Shown: in pieces, positions 23,686-31,677 of the stretch
How the letters are laid out: each line of letters opens with the position of its first letter
Numbering within the stretch: the stretch's first letter is position 1
Origin: Sulfuritalea sp.
Lineage (GTDB): Bacteria > Pseudomonadota > Gammaproteobacteria > Burkholderiales > Rhodocyclaceae
Assembly: GCA_030680805.1 (NCBI GenBank)
Contig: JAUXUK010000012.1
Span: forward strand, 1-38,550
Length of the DNA stretch: 38,550 nt
Direction: 5' to 3'
Position numbers and translations under genes: made by a program
The notes under the pieces: model-generated
What the model saw: only the letters and a program-made list of their open reading frames with translations
The model's database searches: none
Told to the model about the DNA's origin: nothing

Positions 23686-24437
23686 TTCTTTCCTTTGGCC
23701 TGTTGGGCCTTCTTCTGATTGGCCATTTCACCTTCGTCAAGATAGCGGAAGGTTTTTGCAGTCGTTCTCAGTACCAGCGTCCCATTCGGGTTCGTCGTCA
23801 GGTTGATATCGTTAAGGGTCACAATGCGCGGCAAGCGCGCGAGATCCCCGGTGAATCCGCCGATATCGTGATAGCTGCCGACGAGGTTCAACGTAATCGG
23901 AACCTCGGCATAGAACTCCCGTGGCCCCTCGCCACCCGGCTTGAAGAGCTCAACCGAAAGGCCCCGACCTTGCGCCGCCTTGTTGATATCGACCAGCATG
24001 TCGCCCATCTCGGCCTTGTTCGGCAACTGCTTGAGCAAAGCGCCGAAGGAACGATCGATTTCGGCCAGCTGGCGACGATACTCGTCAAGATTCACAGCTT
24101 GCCTCTTCTTGGCCAGCCAGTCTTCCTTGTGCTTGGCCTCCAGAGCCTTGCTTGCCTCAAGCTCGTCCAGCTGGACGCTCCAGCCCATTTGCCCAAACCC
24201 CCACGAGGCAGCTATCAGCGCCACGAAGAGGCCGAGCAGGCTCACAACGCGGGGGGCAAGAGGCCAGAGTCCCGGATCCTTGGGATCGAGCGTCTTGAAA
24301 TCCGTCGCCAACTGCTGAAAATCGATCAGGGGCGCCTTGGGTGGCGCTGGCTCCGCCTTTTCAGCGTGCTTTTCCATCAGGCGCTCGGCGGCCGACTTGC
24401 GCTTGAACAGAGAGGACAGATCGGGCAGCTTCATCAT
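23682..24437 (-). CDS. pilO: Type IV pilus alignment protein PilO
   Basis: Bitopic inner-membrane protein that pairs with PilN to form the pilus alignment complex. Of 251 residues, about the first 65 are cytoplasmic and lysine-rich. A single hydrophobic segment follows at about 66-85 (VVSLLGLFVALIAASWGFG), then a coiled-coil periplasmic stretch (ELEASKALEAKHKEDWLAKK) and a ferredoxin-like domain typical of PilO (LVDINKAAQGRGLSVELFKPG). The start ATGATG covers the pilN stop. The first of the two tandem ATGs is used here; the second would shorten it by one residue. Confidence 0.95.
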   Translation of the reverse strand: MMKLPDLSSLFKRKSAAERLMEKHAEKAEPAPPKAPLIDFQQLATDFKTLDPKDPGLWPLAPRVVSLLGLFVALIAASWGFGQMGWSVQLDELEASKALEAKHKEDWLAKKRQAVNLDEYRRQLAEIDRSFGALLKQLPNKAEMGDMLVDINKAAQGRGLSVELFKPGGEGPREFYAEVPITLNLVGSYHDIGGFTGDLARLPRIVTLNDINLTTNPNGTLVLRTTAKTFRYLDEGEMANQKKAQQAKGKK

Positions 24438-24997
24438 TTCTTCCCCGGGGCCGCTGTCTGGCGGGTGATCACAGTGGTAATACTGAACGCGTTGAGGCGT
24501 CGGCCGGCCACCGCCTCTGCCTTGGTTTCAATCAGCGTCGATTGTTCCAGCAAGGGCGATTCGTCAAGGTTGTTCATCAGCGTGGTGATCCGCGCATTCG
24601 ATTGTGCGTAGCCCGAAATCGCGATTTTTGGCCCGGTCTGCGCCAAAGTGCGCAAATAGATGCCTTCCGGCACCTGCTTCGCCAGCTCATTGAACAAATG
24701 CACCGTTTCGGTGCGATTGGCCTGCAACGCCTCGATGACCCGTTTGCGGGACAGCAGGGCATTGGTCTGCTCCTGGATTTTCTTGATTTCGTCAATTTCC
24801 TTGTCGAGACTGGCGATTTCGCGCTTGAGGAATTCGTTCTTCTCATTCTGGGTCGCGATCTGGCGATTCACGATCGAATAGCCGAGGAACCAGATCAGGC
24901 CCGCCAACACGGACACCAGGCCCAGCAGGACATAGAACTGCTGGCGCCGTCCCTTGCGCTTCGCCTCTCGATGAGGAAGAAGATTGATCCGGATCAT
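24434..24997 (-). CDS. pilN: Type IV pilus alignment protein PilN
   Basis: Bitopic inner-membrane protein whose cytoplasmic N-terminus binds PilM. The conserved PilM-binding motif INLLP is present at residues 4-8 of MIRINLLPHREAKRKGRR. It is followed by one transmembrane segment (FYVLLGLVSVLAGLIWFLGY), a coiled coil (NEKNEFLKREIASLDKEID) and a small periplasmic domain. The frame is open further upstream to 25027. The ATG at 24997 places INLLP at the usual distance and overlaps the pilM stop as ATGA. This gives 187 residues. Confidence 0.95.
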   Translation of the reverse strand: MIRINLLPHREAKRKGRRQQFYVLLGLVSVLAGLIWFLGYSIVNRQIATQNEKNEFLKREIASLDKEIDEIKKIQEQTNALLSRKRVIEALQANRTETVHLFNELAKQVPEGIYLRTLAQTGPKIAISGYAQSNARITTLMNNLDESPLLEQSTLIETKAEAVAGRRLNAFSITTVITRQTAAPGKK

Positions 24998-26085
24998 TGA
25001 TCGAACTTCCTGAGAGCAAGCCCGCAAGCCACCATCAGCGAAGGGGCATCTGCAGCAAGCTGTTTCGCGCGAATGCGCGGTGATATTGCCATCCCGGCAA
25101 ATGGGTCAGCCAGCAGGGTATTCACATTGGTGCGCTGGCCGACGATTTCGGCAACACCGGGAACCAGGGCCGAACCGCCCGCAAGAAGTATGTGGTGCAC
25201 TTCGTTGAACGGTGTCGAGGTAAAGAAAAACTGCATGGCACGCGCAACTTCCTGTGCCATGTTTTCAATGAAGGGATGAAGGATTTCCGCTTCATAGTTG
25301 TCGGGCGGCGTACCGGAACGCTTCAGGTTCTCCGCCTCGTCCGGGCCCATGCCGTAAACCCGCATGATCTCGTCGGTGAGTTGCGATCCGCCGAATGCCT
25401 GCTCACGAGAATAGAGTTGCTGGTTATCCTTCATGATGGTGATCTTCATCGCCGACGCGCCCACGTCGACCAGCGCGACGATCTGGTCCGCTCCCTGGCG
25501 AGGTAGCTGCTTGATTACCAGTTCATAGGCCACCTGGATCGCGTAAGCCTCGATATCCATCACCACGGGTTTCAACTCGGCCAATTCGGCCGCGGCTACG
25601 CGGTCTTCCACCTTTTCCTTGCGTGAAGCGGCCAGCAATACCTCGACGTCGTCCGGGCTTCCGGGCGCGGGGCCGATCACTTGAAAGTCAAGATTGACTT
25701 CCTCCAGCGCAAACGGAATGTACTGGTTGGCCTCGGATTCGACCTGGATCTCCATGTCCTGCTCGCGCAGGTTGGCCGGCAGCGTGATCTTCTTGGTGAT
25801 GACCGCGGAAGTCGGCAGCGCCAACGCCACAAAGCGGGTGGAGGTCCCGAGTCGTTTCCAGCAGCGCTGCAGGGTGTCGGCAACAGATTCAAGCGATGCC
25901 AGATTGCCATCCAGCACAGCCTCTTTCGGCAAAGGTTCAATCGCATAGCGCTCAACCCGCGGCTGTCCCTTGCCGGCATCAACCAGTTCGACCATCTTGA
26001 CAGCGGTCGAACTGATATCCACGCCGATCAGCGGACGGAGCTTCGGGTTAAAGATCGACTTCAGGGCCGAGACATCGATCTGCAA
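24994..26085 (-). CDS. pilM: Type IV pilus assembly ATPase-like protein PilM
   Basis: Cytoplasmic actin-like (FtsA-type) protein that binds PilN and couples the pilus alignment complex to the motor. The 363 residues show the nucleotide-binding phosphate loops LIGVDISSTAVKMVEL and VALVDVGASAMKITI, and the adenosine motif ILLAGGSALVPGVAEIV. The start is a TTG at 26085 preceded by AAAGGA at a 7-base spacing; no ATG precedes the conserved LIGVDISS. First gene of pilMNOPQ, divergent from ponA across an AT-rich intergenic region. Confidence 0.95.
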   Translation of the reverse strand: MQIDVSALKSIFNPKLRPLIGVDISSTAVKMVELVDAGKGQPRVERYAIEPLPKEAVLDGNLASLESVADTLQRCWKRLGTSTRFVALALPTSAVITKKITLPANLREQDMEIQVESEANQYIPFALEEVNLDFQVIGPAPGSPDDVEVLLAASRKEKVEDRVAAAELAELKPVVMDIEAYAIQVAYELVIKQLPRQGADQIVALVDVGASAMKITIMKDNQQLYSREQAFGGSQLTDEIMRVYGMGPDEAENLKRSGTPPDNYEAEILHPFIENMAQEVARAMQFFFTSTPFNEVHHILLAGGSALVPGVAEIVGQRTNVNTLLADPFAGMAISPRIRAKQLAADAPSLMVACGLALRKFDQ

Positions 26086-26254
26086 AGGATTTTTCCTTTA
26101 AAAATATTGTGTTACGAGCTATACGGATAATTTACTTCAGATGCTAGCAGCAACTATATCGACTGTAAAGCAAAATTATTAAGGATGGCCTAGCACCGCG
26201 TGTCTCCAGCACCACAGCTATAATCCCGCACGCCGCCTTCCACCCCATCCATTC
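26086..26254. promoter_or_regulatory. Divergent promoter region between pilM and ponA
   Basis: The 169 bases hold an AT-rich core (about 26098-26180), clearly unlike the surrounding coding sequence. Toward ponA a perfect TATAAT lies at 26219-26224, about 30 bases before its GTG, but without a convincing -35. Toward pilM, TTTACA followed 17 bases later by TAGCAT on the minus strand is only a weak candidate. No stable hairpin is apparent. Confidence 0.5.
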
Positions 26255-28669
26255 GTGCCCATTCCAGCCCTACCCGCCCCCGCCCGCTGGGCGCTGTATT
26301 TCCTGCTCCTCATCTGCGGCGCCGTACTCAGTATCGCCGCACTGGCCGGCATTGTGCTCATCCTGGCCTATCCGCAGCTGCCGTCGATCGAAGTGCTGAC
26401 CGACTATCAGCCCAAAATTCCTCTACGCATCTACTCCAGCGACGGCCACCTGATCGGCGAGTTTGGCGAGGAACGGCGCAACTTTGCACAGATCAAGGAT
26501 GTTCCCCCCGTCATGAAGCAGGCCATTCTTGCGGCCGAAGACGAGCGTTTCTACCAGCATCCGGGTATCGACACCCTCGGGGTACTGCGCGCAGCGTATT
26601 CCAATTTCGTCGGCGGTGGCAAGCGTCAGGGTGCATCGACCATCACCATGCAGGTAGCGCGCAATTTCTTCCTTTCCAGCGAAAAGACCCTGACTCGAAA
26701 ACTCTACGAGATGTTACTGGCTTTCAAAATAGAGAACAATCTGGGAAAAGACCAGATTCTCGAGATCTACATCAACCAGATTTATCTCGGACAACGCGCC
26801 TACGGCTTCTCGGCAGCGGCACAGATCTATTATGGCAAAGCGTTGAAGGATGTCAGCATTGCAGAAGCCGCCATGCTGGCCGGCCTGCCGAAGGCGCCCT
26901 CGGCCTACAACCCGGTGGTCAATCCAAAACGCGCGCAGTTGCGCCAGCGCTATGTGCTGCGCCGGATGCACGAGCTCAGCTTCATCGATGACGCGCAATG
27001 GAAAGCCGCCCAGATGGAGCCCCTGCACGTCAAGCGTGATGTCAATGACTTCGGTGTCCGCGCCGAGCATGTCGCCGAAATGGCCCGTCAGATTACCGCC
27101 GAGCGATTTCCGGATGATATCTACAGCCGAGGCCTGCGCGTCATCACCACCATCAATCTGGGCGAACAACGAGCCGCCTATCTTGCCGTTCGCCGCGGCG
27201 TCATCGATTACGATCGTCGCCACGGCTATCGCGGCGCCGAAGCCTACGTCGACGTGAAAGGCATCACTTCGGACCAGGACGAGGAACTGGAGGAACTGCT
27301 GGCGGAGTACGACGACAGCGACGATCTGCTGCCGGCCATCGTTCTGGAGGCGACGCCCAAGCTGGTGCGGGCTTACCTGCGCGGCGGCGAAATACTCAAG
27401 ATCAGCGACGAGGGACTCAAGTTTGCCGCACGCCTGCTCGACGACAAGTCGCCACCCAACAAACGGGTGCGACGCGGTGCCGTGATTCGGGTACAAAAGG
27501 CCGACAAAGGATGGCAGATAGTCCAGTTGCCCGAAGTCGAAGCAGCCTTCGTCGCCGCCAGCCCCGTTGACGGAGCGATTCGGGCATTGGTCGGCGGTTT
27601 CGATTTCAATCGCAGCAAGTTCAACCATGTGACCCAGGCGTGGCGTCAACCCGGCTCCAGTTTCAAACCCTTCATCTACTCCGCCGGCCTGGAAAAGGGC
27701 TACACCCCGGCCTCCGTGATCCCGGACGAACCGGTTTCGATTTCTGCAGAAGAAACCGGCTCCCAGGCCTGGGAGCCGAAGAACTACGACGGAAAATACG
27801 AAGGCCCGATGAGCCTGCGTACCGCGCTGGCGAAATCGAAGAACATGGTGTCGATCCGCCTGCTGCGCTCCATCGGCACCCAGTATGCGCAGGACTATGT
27901 AACGCGCTTCGGCTTTGACGCCGACAAGAACCCGCCGTACCTGACCCTGGCGCTCGGTGCCGGCGCCGTAACGCCGTGGCAACAACTCGCGGCCTACTCC
28001 ATATTCGCCAATGGTGGCTATCGCATCACTCCCTACATCGTGCGCCGGATCCTCGACGACAAGGGGGCGGTGCTGGCGGAGATACAGCCCTCGCTGGCTG
28101 GAGACGAATCGCTGCGCGCCATCGACGCGCGCAACGCCTGGCTGATGGACAGCATGATGCACGACGTGGTGCGACGCGGCACCGCGACGCGCGCTGCCGC
28201 AGTGCTCAAGCGCAGCGACCTGGCGGGCAAAACCGGCACCACCAACGACTACATCGACGCCTGGTTCTGCGGTTACCAGCCAACTGTGGTCGGCGTCGCG
28301 TGGATCGGCTTCGATCAGCCCAAGCGCATGGGCAACGGCGAGACCGGCGGCGCGGCGGCGCTGCCGATCTGGATCGGCTTCATGGAACACGCGTTGAAGA
28401 ACGTACCCGAGAGCTGGCAGGAAACCCCCGAAGGCATGGTGTCCATTATCGCCAATGATCCCTCGGGCAAGACCAGCAAGGAACTCGTGTACAAGGAGCA
28501 TCTGCCTCCCATCCCGGCAGACGAGGAAAAGGAAGAAGCTGTGCAGGAGAAGGCCCCGGTGCAGGATGCAAAGCCGAAGATGGTTGAGAAGCCGGCTGCG
28601 CCCAAACCTGCTGAAAAGCCGGCCGCGGAAAAGCCTGTCCCGCCCAAGCCCGCCGAAAAGAAGCCCTAA
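26255..28669 (+). CDS. mrcA: Penicillin-binding protein 1A (class A, bifunctional)
   Basis: Polymerises glycan strands and cross-links peptides in peptidoglycan, at the inner membrane. It has 804 residues from a GTG at 26255. One N-terminal anchor lies at about 13-39. The glycosyltransferase domain has the catalytic glutamate in AAEDERFYQHPGID (E95), GASTITMQVARNFF and the YLGQRAYG motif. The transpeptidase domain has SxxK (S468-SF-K471), SxN (S528-N530) and KTGT (659-662). An OB-like insertion precedes the transpeptidase, as is usual for PBP1A. The last 60 residues are a low-complexity Lys/Pro/Ala/Glu tail (PKPAEKPAAEKP). Its divergence from pilMNOPQ is common in betaproteobacteria. The stop overlaps that of convergent cyaY. 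Confidence 0.97.
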   Translation: MPIPALPAPARWALYFLLLICGAVLSIAALAGIVLILAYPQLPSIEVLTDYQPKIPLRIYSSDGHLIGEFGEERRNFAQIKDVPPVMKQAILAAEDERFYQHPGIDTLGVLRAAYSNFVGGGKRQGASTITMQVARNFFLSSEKTLTRKLYEMLLAFKIENNLGKDQILEIYINQIYLGQRAYGFSAAAQIYYGKALKDVSIAEAAMLAGLPKAPSAYNPVVNPKRAQLRQRYVLRRMHELSFIDDAQWKAAQMEPLHVKRDVNDFGVRAEHVAEMARQITAERFPDDIYSRGLRVITTINLGEQRAAYLAVRRGVIDYDRRHGYRGAEAYVDVKGITSDQDEELEELLAEYDDSDDLLPAIVLEATPKLVRAYLRGGEILKISDEGLKFAARLLDDKSPPNKRVRRGAVIRVQKADKGWQIVQLPEVEAAFVAASPVDGAIRALVGGFDFNRSKFNHVTQAWRQPGSSFKPFIYSAGLEKGYTPASVIPDEPVSISAEETGSQAWEPKNYDGKYEGPMSLRTALAKSKNMVSIRLLRSIGTQYAQDYVTRFGFDADKNPPYLTLALGAGAVTPWQQLAAYSIFANGGYRITPYIVRRILDDKGAVLAEIQPSLAGDESLRAIDARNAWLMDSMMHDVVRRGTATRAAAVLKRSDLAGKTGTTNDYIDAWFCGYQPTVVGVAWIGFDQPKRMGNGETGGAAALPIWIGFMEHALKNVPESWQETPEGMVSIIANDPSGKTSKELVYKEHLPPIPADEEKEEAVQEKAPVQDAKPKMVEKPAAPKPAEKPAAEKPVPPKPAEKKP

Positions 28670-28992
28670 AGTTCGACTTTGACGCCGGCCTGTTCCGACA
28701 AGGTGCGCGACAAGGCCGCCAGCAGTTCCTCGCCATCGCGCGTGCCCAGCCACTTTCCGCCTTGCGGACGGAAATGATACCCGCCTGATTTTGCCGCCAG
28801 CCATATCTCGCGTGCGGCGCCGTGGCGATTCAGAATGATTTTCGAGCCGTTCTCGAACTCGATCTCGATCACGCCACCAGGTTTGGTTTCAAAATCGAAA
28901 TCGGCAATGTCGCTTTCGCTTGCAGCCTCCAACGCCGTTTCGATGCGCGCCAGTTCGGCATCTGCCGCGGCCATGAATTCCCGTTCATCCAT
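28666..28992 (-). CDS. cyaY: Frataxin-like iron-binding protein
   Basis: Iron-binding regulator of iron-sulfur cluster assembly in the cytosol. It has 108 residues. The acidic first helix (DEREFMAAADAELARIETALE) and acidic ridge (SDIADFDFE) precede the beta-sheet signature GSKIILNRHGAAREIWLAAKSGGYHF, matching the conserved frataxin fold. The gene diverges from lptM across only 43 bases. It converges with ponA with a 4-base overlap of the stop codons, leaving no room for a dedicated terminator. Confidence 0.95.
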   Translation of the reverse strand: MDEREFMAAADAELARIETALEAASESDIADFDFETKPGGVIEIEFENGSKIILNRHGAAREIWLAAKSGGYHFRPQGGKWLGTRDGEELLAALSRTLSEQAGVKVEL

Positions 28993-29035
28993 CGCGTGTT
29001 ACCATCCTTCGCCTGTCGAGACACACCTATACGCC

Positions 29036-29212
29036 ATGCGTCTGATTCCATCTTTCCTCGCCGTCCTGGCCATTCTGGCAAGCCTCAATGGCTGCGGCAC
29101 CAAGACCCCGCTGACGCTGCCGCCGCCCGCAACGGCAAAAACCGCCGCACCACCAGCGCCGACTCCTGCAGTCGATCATAACAACAAAGCCGCAACAGAG
29201 TCCCGGCAATGA
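29036..29212 (+). CDS. lptM: Small outer-membrane lipoprotein LptM (YifL family)
   Basis: A 58-residue lipoprotein that in other proteobacteria assists oxidative maturation of the LPS translocon LptD. The signal peptide MRLIPSFLAVLAILASLNG ends at a lipobox with Cys20. The following GTKTPLTLPPP matches the short CGxKxPLxLP family signature. The rest is Pro/Ala-rich and probably disordered. The position directly before lysA, with an ATGA overlap, is the usual one for this family. The start at 29036 lies only 43 bases from the divergent cyaY start. Confidence 0.88.
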   Translation: MRLIPSFLAVLAILASLNGCGTKTPLTLPPPATAKTAAPPAPTPAVDHNNKAATESRQ

Positions 29213-30492
29213 GTCTGGCCGTGATGCAGAAGGACGGCCTCCACGTCGAAGGCGTCGCACTAACGGAGGTGGCAGCGCGCTTTGGCACGCCCTGCTATGT
29301 GTATTCGCGCGCCGCGCTCACGGCAGCCTATGCGGCTTATCGCGATGCGTTGCAGGCGCATGGGCTGGCCGACCGATCGCTGATCTGCTACGCGGTCAAG
29401 GCCAACTCCAATCTCGCCATCCTCAATGTTTTTGCCCGACTTGGCGCCGGTTTCGACATCGTCTCCGGCGGCGAACTGGCACGCGTCATCGCTGCCGGCG
29501 GCGCCGCCGACAAGGTGGTGTTTTCCGGCGTCGGCAAGTCGCGGGTCGAAATGCGCGCCGCACTTGAGGCCGGCATTCACTGTTTCAACGTCGAATCGGC
29601 CAGCGAGCTCGCGCAACTGAGCGAAGTCGCCGGCAGCGTCGGTCGCCGCGCGCCGGTATCCCTGCGCGTGAATCCGGACGTCGACGCCAGGACGCATCCC
29701 TACATCTCCACCGGCCTCAAGAGCGCCAAATTCGGCGTGGCTTTCGGCGAGGCCTTCGATCTTTATCGCCGCGCCGCCGCGCTGCCGCATATCGCGGTCA
29801 AAGGCATCGACTGCCACATCGGCTCGCAGCTGCTCGACCCGGCCCCGGCGGCCGAGGCGGCCGACAAGGTGCTGGCGCTGGTCGATCGGCTGGCCGCCGC
29901 GGGCATTGCGCTGGAACACATCGACCTCGGCGGCGGCATGGGCATCCAGTACCGCGCCGACGAACCGGCGCCGACGGCATCCGCCTACCTTGCACCGATG
30001 CTGGCCAAACTGGAGGGACGCCGGGAACAGCTGGTGTTCGAGCCCGGCCGTTCGCTGGTCGGCAATGCCGGCCTGTTGCTGACGCACGTTGCGGTGCTGA
30101 AGCCAGGCGAAGAAAAGCACTTCGCCGTGGTCGACGCGGCAATGAACGATCTGATGCGTCCCGCGCTTTATGACGCCTGGCACGAGATCGTGCCGGTCTC
30201 CGCCACAAAAGTCGGCGCTGGCGGTACGGCGGTCGATACGCCAATGAATTACGAAATCGTCGGTCCGGTCTGCGAATCGGGTGATTTCCTCGGCCATGAC
30301 CGAGTGCTGACGCTGAACGAAGGCGACCTGCTGGCCATCCTCTCGGCAGGCGCCTACGGCATGGCCATGGCCTCGAATTACAACAGCCGGCCGCGCGCCG
30401 CCGAGGTCATGATCGATGGTAATGACATCCATCTAATCCGGCGCCGCGAGATGGTTCCGGAACTCTTCGCCCTCGAATCGGTCCTGCCCTGA
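29209..30492 (+). CDS. lysA: Diaminopimelate decarboxylase
   Basis: Decarboxylates meso-diaminopimelate to L-lysine with PLP. The 427-residue fold-type III enzyme has the PLP lysine in CYAVKANSNLAIL and the cofactor-binding HIGSQL and DLGGGMGIQY. EPGRSLVGNAG is visible, as is the active-site cysteine motif CESGDFLG of the partner subunit. The start overlaps the lptM stop (ATGA). The stop shares one base with the next gene (TGATG), so lysine synthesis and the RND efflux genes lie in one run. Confidence 0.97.
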   Translation: MSLAVMQKDGLHVEGVALTEVAARFGTPCYVYSRAALTAAYAAYRDALQAHGLADRSLICYAVKANSNLAILNVFARLGAGFDIVSGGELARVIAAGGAADKVVFSGVGKSRVEMRAALEAGIHCFNVESASELAQLSEVAGSVGRRAPVSLRVNPDVDARTHPYISTGLKSAKFGVAFGEAFDLYRRAAALPHIAVKGIDCHIGSQLLDPAPAAEAADKVLALVDRLAAAGIALEHIDLGGGMGIQYRADEPAPTASAYLAPMLAKLEGRREQLVFEPGRSLVGNAGLLLTHVAVLKPGEEKHFAVVDAAMNDLMRPALYDAWHEIVPVSATKVGAGGTAVDTPMNYEIVGPVCESGDFLGHDRVLTLNEGDLLAILSAGAYGMAMASNYNSRPRAAEVMIDGNDIHLIRRREMVPELFALESVLP

Positions 30493-31661
30493 TGCGTCAT
30501 GTCCTTGTTGCCAGCCTGTCACTGATCCTCCTCGCCGCCTGCGGCCAGAAAGCCGAGGAAAAGAAGGCCGTCCCGCCCCCGTCGCTGATCACCGTGACCC
30601 AGGCCACCAAGGGCGAGTTCGAGGTGGTGCTGGAAACCCTGGGGTCCCTGGAAGTGCTGGCCGATCCGAAGATCGGCGCCGAAGTTGCCGGTCGGGTGAC
30701 GCAGGTGCTGGCTCGTACCGGCAAGGTGGTCAAGGCCGGCGAGCTGCTGGCCGTGATCGACGCCGGCGATGTCACGCTGCAAAACAAGGCCGACGAAGCC
30801 GAGGCGAGGCGCGTCGAGGCACTGGCGAAACAGCAGGAGAAGCTTGCCGAGCGCCAGCAATCTCTGATGGACAAGGGCTTCCTGTCTAAGAACGCCGGCG
30901 AGGACGTGGCCGCCCAGCGTGCCGCGCTGGCCGCCCAGTTCGACGCGGCGCGGGCGCGCGCCGACAACAGCCGTCGCGCCGTCGGCAAGACCCGGGTAGT
31001 GGCGCCGATCGCCGGCATCATCGAAGTGCAGATCGTCTCGCCCGGTGATTACGTCAAGGTCGGCGATCCGCTGTTCAACCTGGTCGCACCGAACAAGCTG
31101 CGCGCCCACCTGCCCTTCGCCGAAAGCTTCGGCCCGCGCCTGAAAGTCGGACAGGAGGTCAGGCTGGTTTCGCCGCTGGCGCCGGGCAAGGTCTTCGCCA
31201 GCCGCATCAAGGACATCCGCCCCGGCATCGTCGAAGGCAGCCGCACCCTGGACGTGCTGGTCGACATCGACAATGACGGCAGTCTGCGCGGCGGCGGCAC
31301 GGTCAATGCCGCCGTGATCGTCTCGGCCCGCGCCGAAGCGCTGACCGTCCCCGAGCAAAGCGTGGTGCTGCGTCCCGCCGGCAAGGTGGTGTATGTCATC
31401 GCCGACGTTGATGGGCAGAAGAAGGCGCAGCAAAAGCCGGTCAAGGTCGGTGCCAAGCGCGGCGGCCGCATAGAGATTATTGACGGCCTCGCCGGCGGCG
31501 AAACCATCGCGCTGGATGGCGCCGGCTTCCTCACCAACGGTGCAACGGTCGCCATCAAGGAGCCGGCCAAACCAAAGGCGGCGGGCGGCTCCAAACCCGA
31601 AGCCGCCCTCACCCCCAACCCCTCTCCCGCGAGGGGAGAGGGGAGCGTCGCGAGTCGCTGA
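30492..31661 (+). CDS. RND efflux periplasmic adaptor lipoprotein (MFP)
   Basis: Periplasmic membrane-fusion protein linking an RND pump to an outer-membrane channel. Of 389 residues, a type II signal peptide ends at a lipobox (LLAACGQ, lipid Cys at about 17). A split lipoyl domain follows (VAGRVTQVLARTGKVVKAGELLAVID and TRVVAPIAGIIEVQIVSPGDYV) around an alpha-helical hairpin, then beta-barrel and membrane-proximal domains (VPEQSVVLRPAGKVVYVI). The final residues (LTPNPSPARGEG) are not family sequence; they are translated from a dispersed palindromic repeat at 31606-31647. The start overlaps the lysA stop by one base. The pump gene follows after 16 bases. No outer-membrane factor gene lies nearby. 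Confidence 0.93.
   Translation: MRHVLVASLSLILLAACGQKAEEKKAVPPPSLITVTQATKGEFEVVLETLGSLEVLADPKIGAEVAGRVTQVLARTGKVVKAGELLAVIDAGDVTLQNKADEAEARRVEALAKQQEKLAERQQSLMDKGFLSKNAGEDVAAQRAALAAQFDAARARADNSRRAVGKTRVVAPIAGIIEVQIVSPGDYVKVGDPLFNLVAPNKLRAHLPFAESFGPRLKVGQEVRLVSPLAPGKVFASRIKDIRPGIVEGSRTLDVLVDIDNDGSLRGGGTVNAAVIVSARAEALTVPEQSVVLRPAGKVVYVIADVDGQKKAQQKPVKVGAKRGGRIEIIDGLAGGETIALDGAGFLTNGATVAIKEPAKPKAAGGSKPEAALTPNPSPARGEGSVASR
31606..31647 (+). repeat. Dispersed palindromic repeat inserted in the adaptor 3' end
   Basis: A run of CCCTCACCCCCAACCC leads into a perfect 10-bp stem, CCCCTCTCCC (31619-31628) with GGGAGAGGGG (31634-31643), around the loop GCGAG. Elements with this consensus are known as dispersed repeats in many GC-rich proteobacteria and are recognisable by the peptide LTPNPSP when translated. 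Only one copy is visible in this window. Confidence 0.7.
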
Positions 31662-31674
31662 CGCGACTTTTATT
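31653..31674 (+). terminator. Terminator-like hairpin between adaptor and pump genes
   Basis: AGTCGC (31653-31658), loop TGAC, GCGACT (31663-31668), then TTTTATT. An alternative pairing GTCGCG/CGCGAC overlaps it. It spans the adaptor stop and ends 4 bases before the pump ATG, so it could reduce read-through into the pump gene or mask its start. Confidence 0.4.
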
Positions 31675-31677
31675 GGA

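Noticed and set aside
26714-28804. 696-codon minus-strand open frame opposite ponA
   Set aside because: Antisense shadow; the plus strand encodes all PBP1A catalytic motifs and cyaY overlaps its start.
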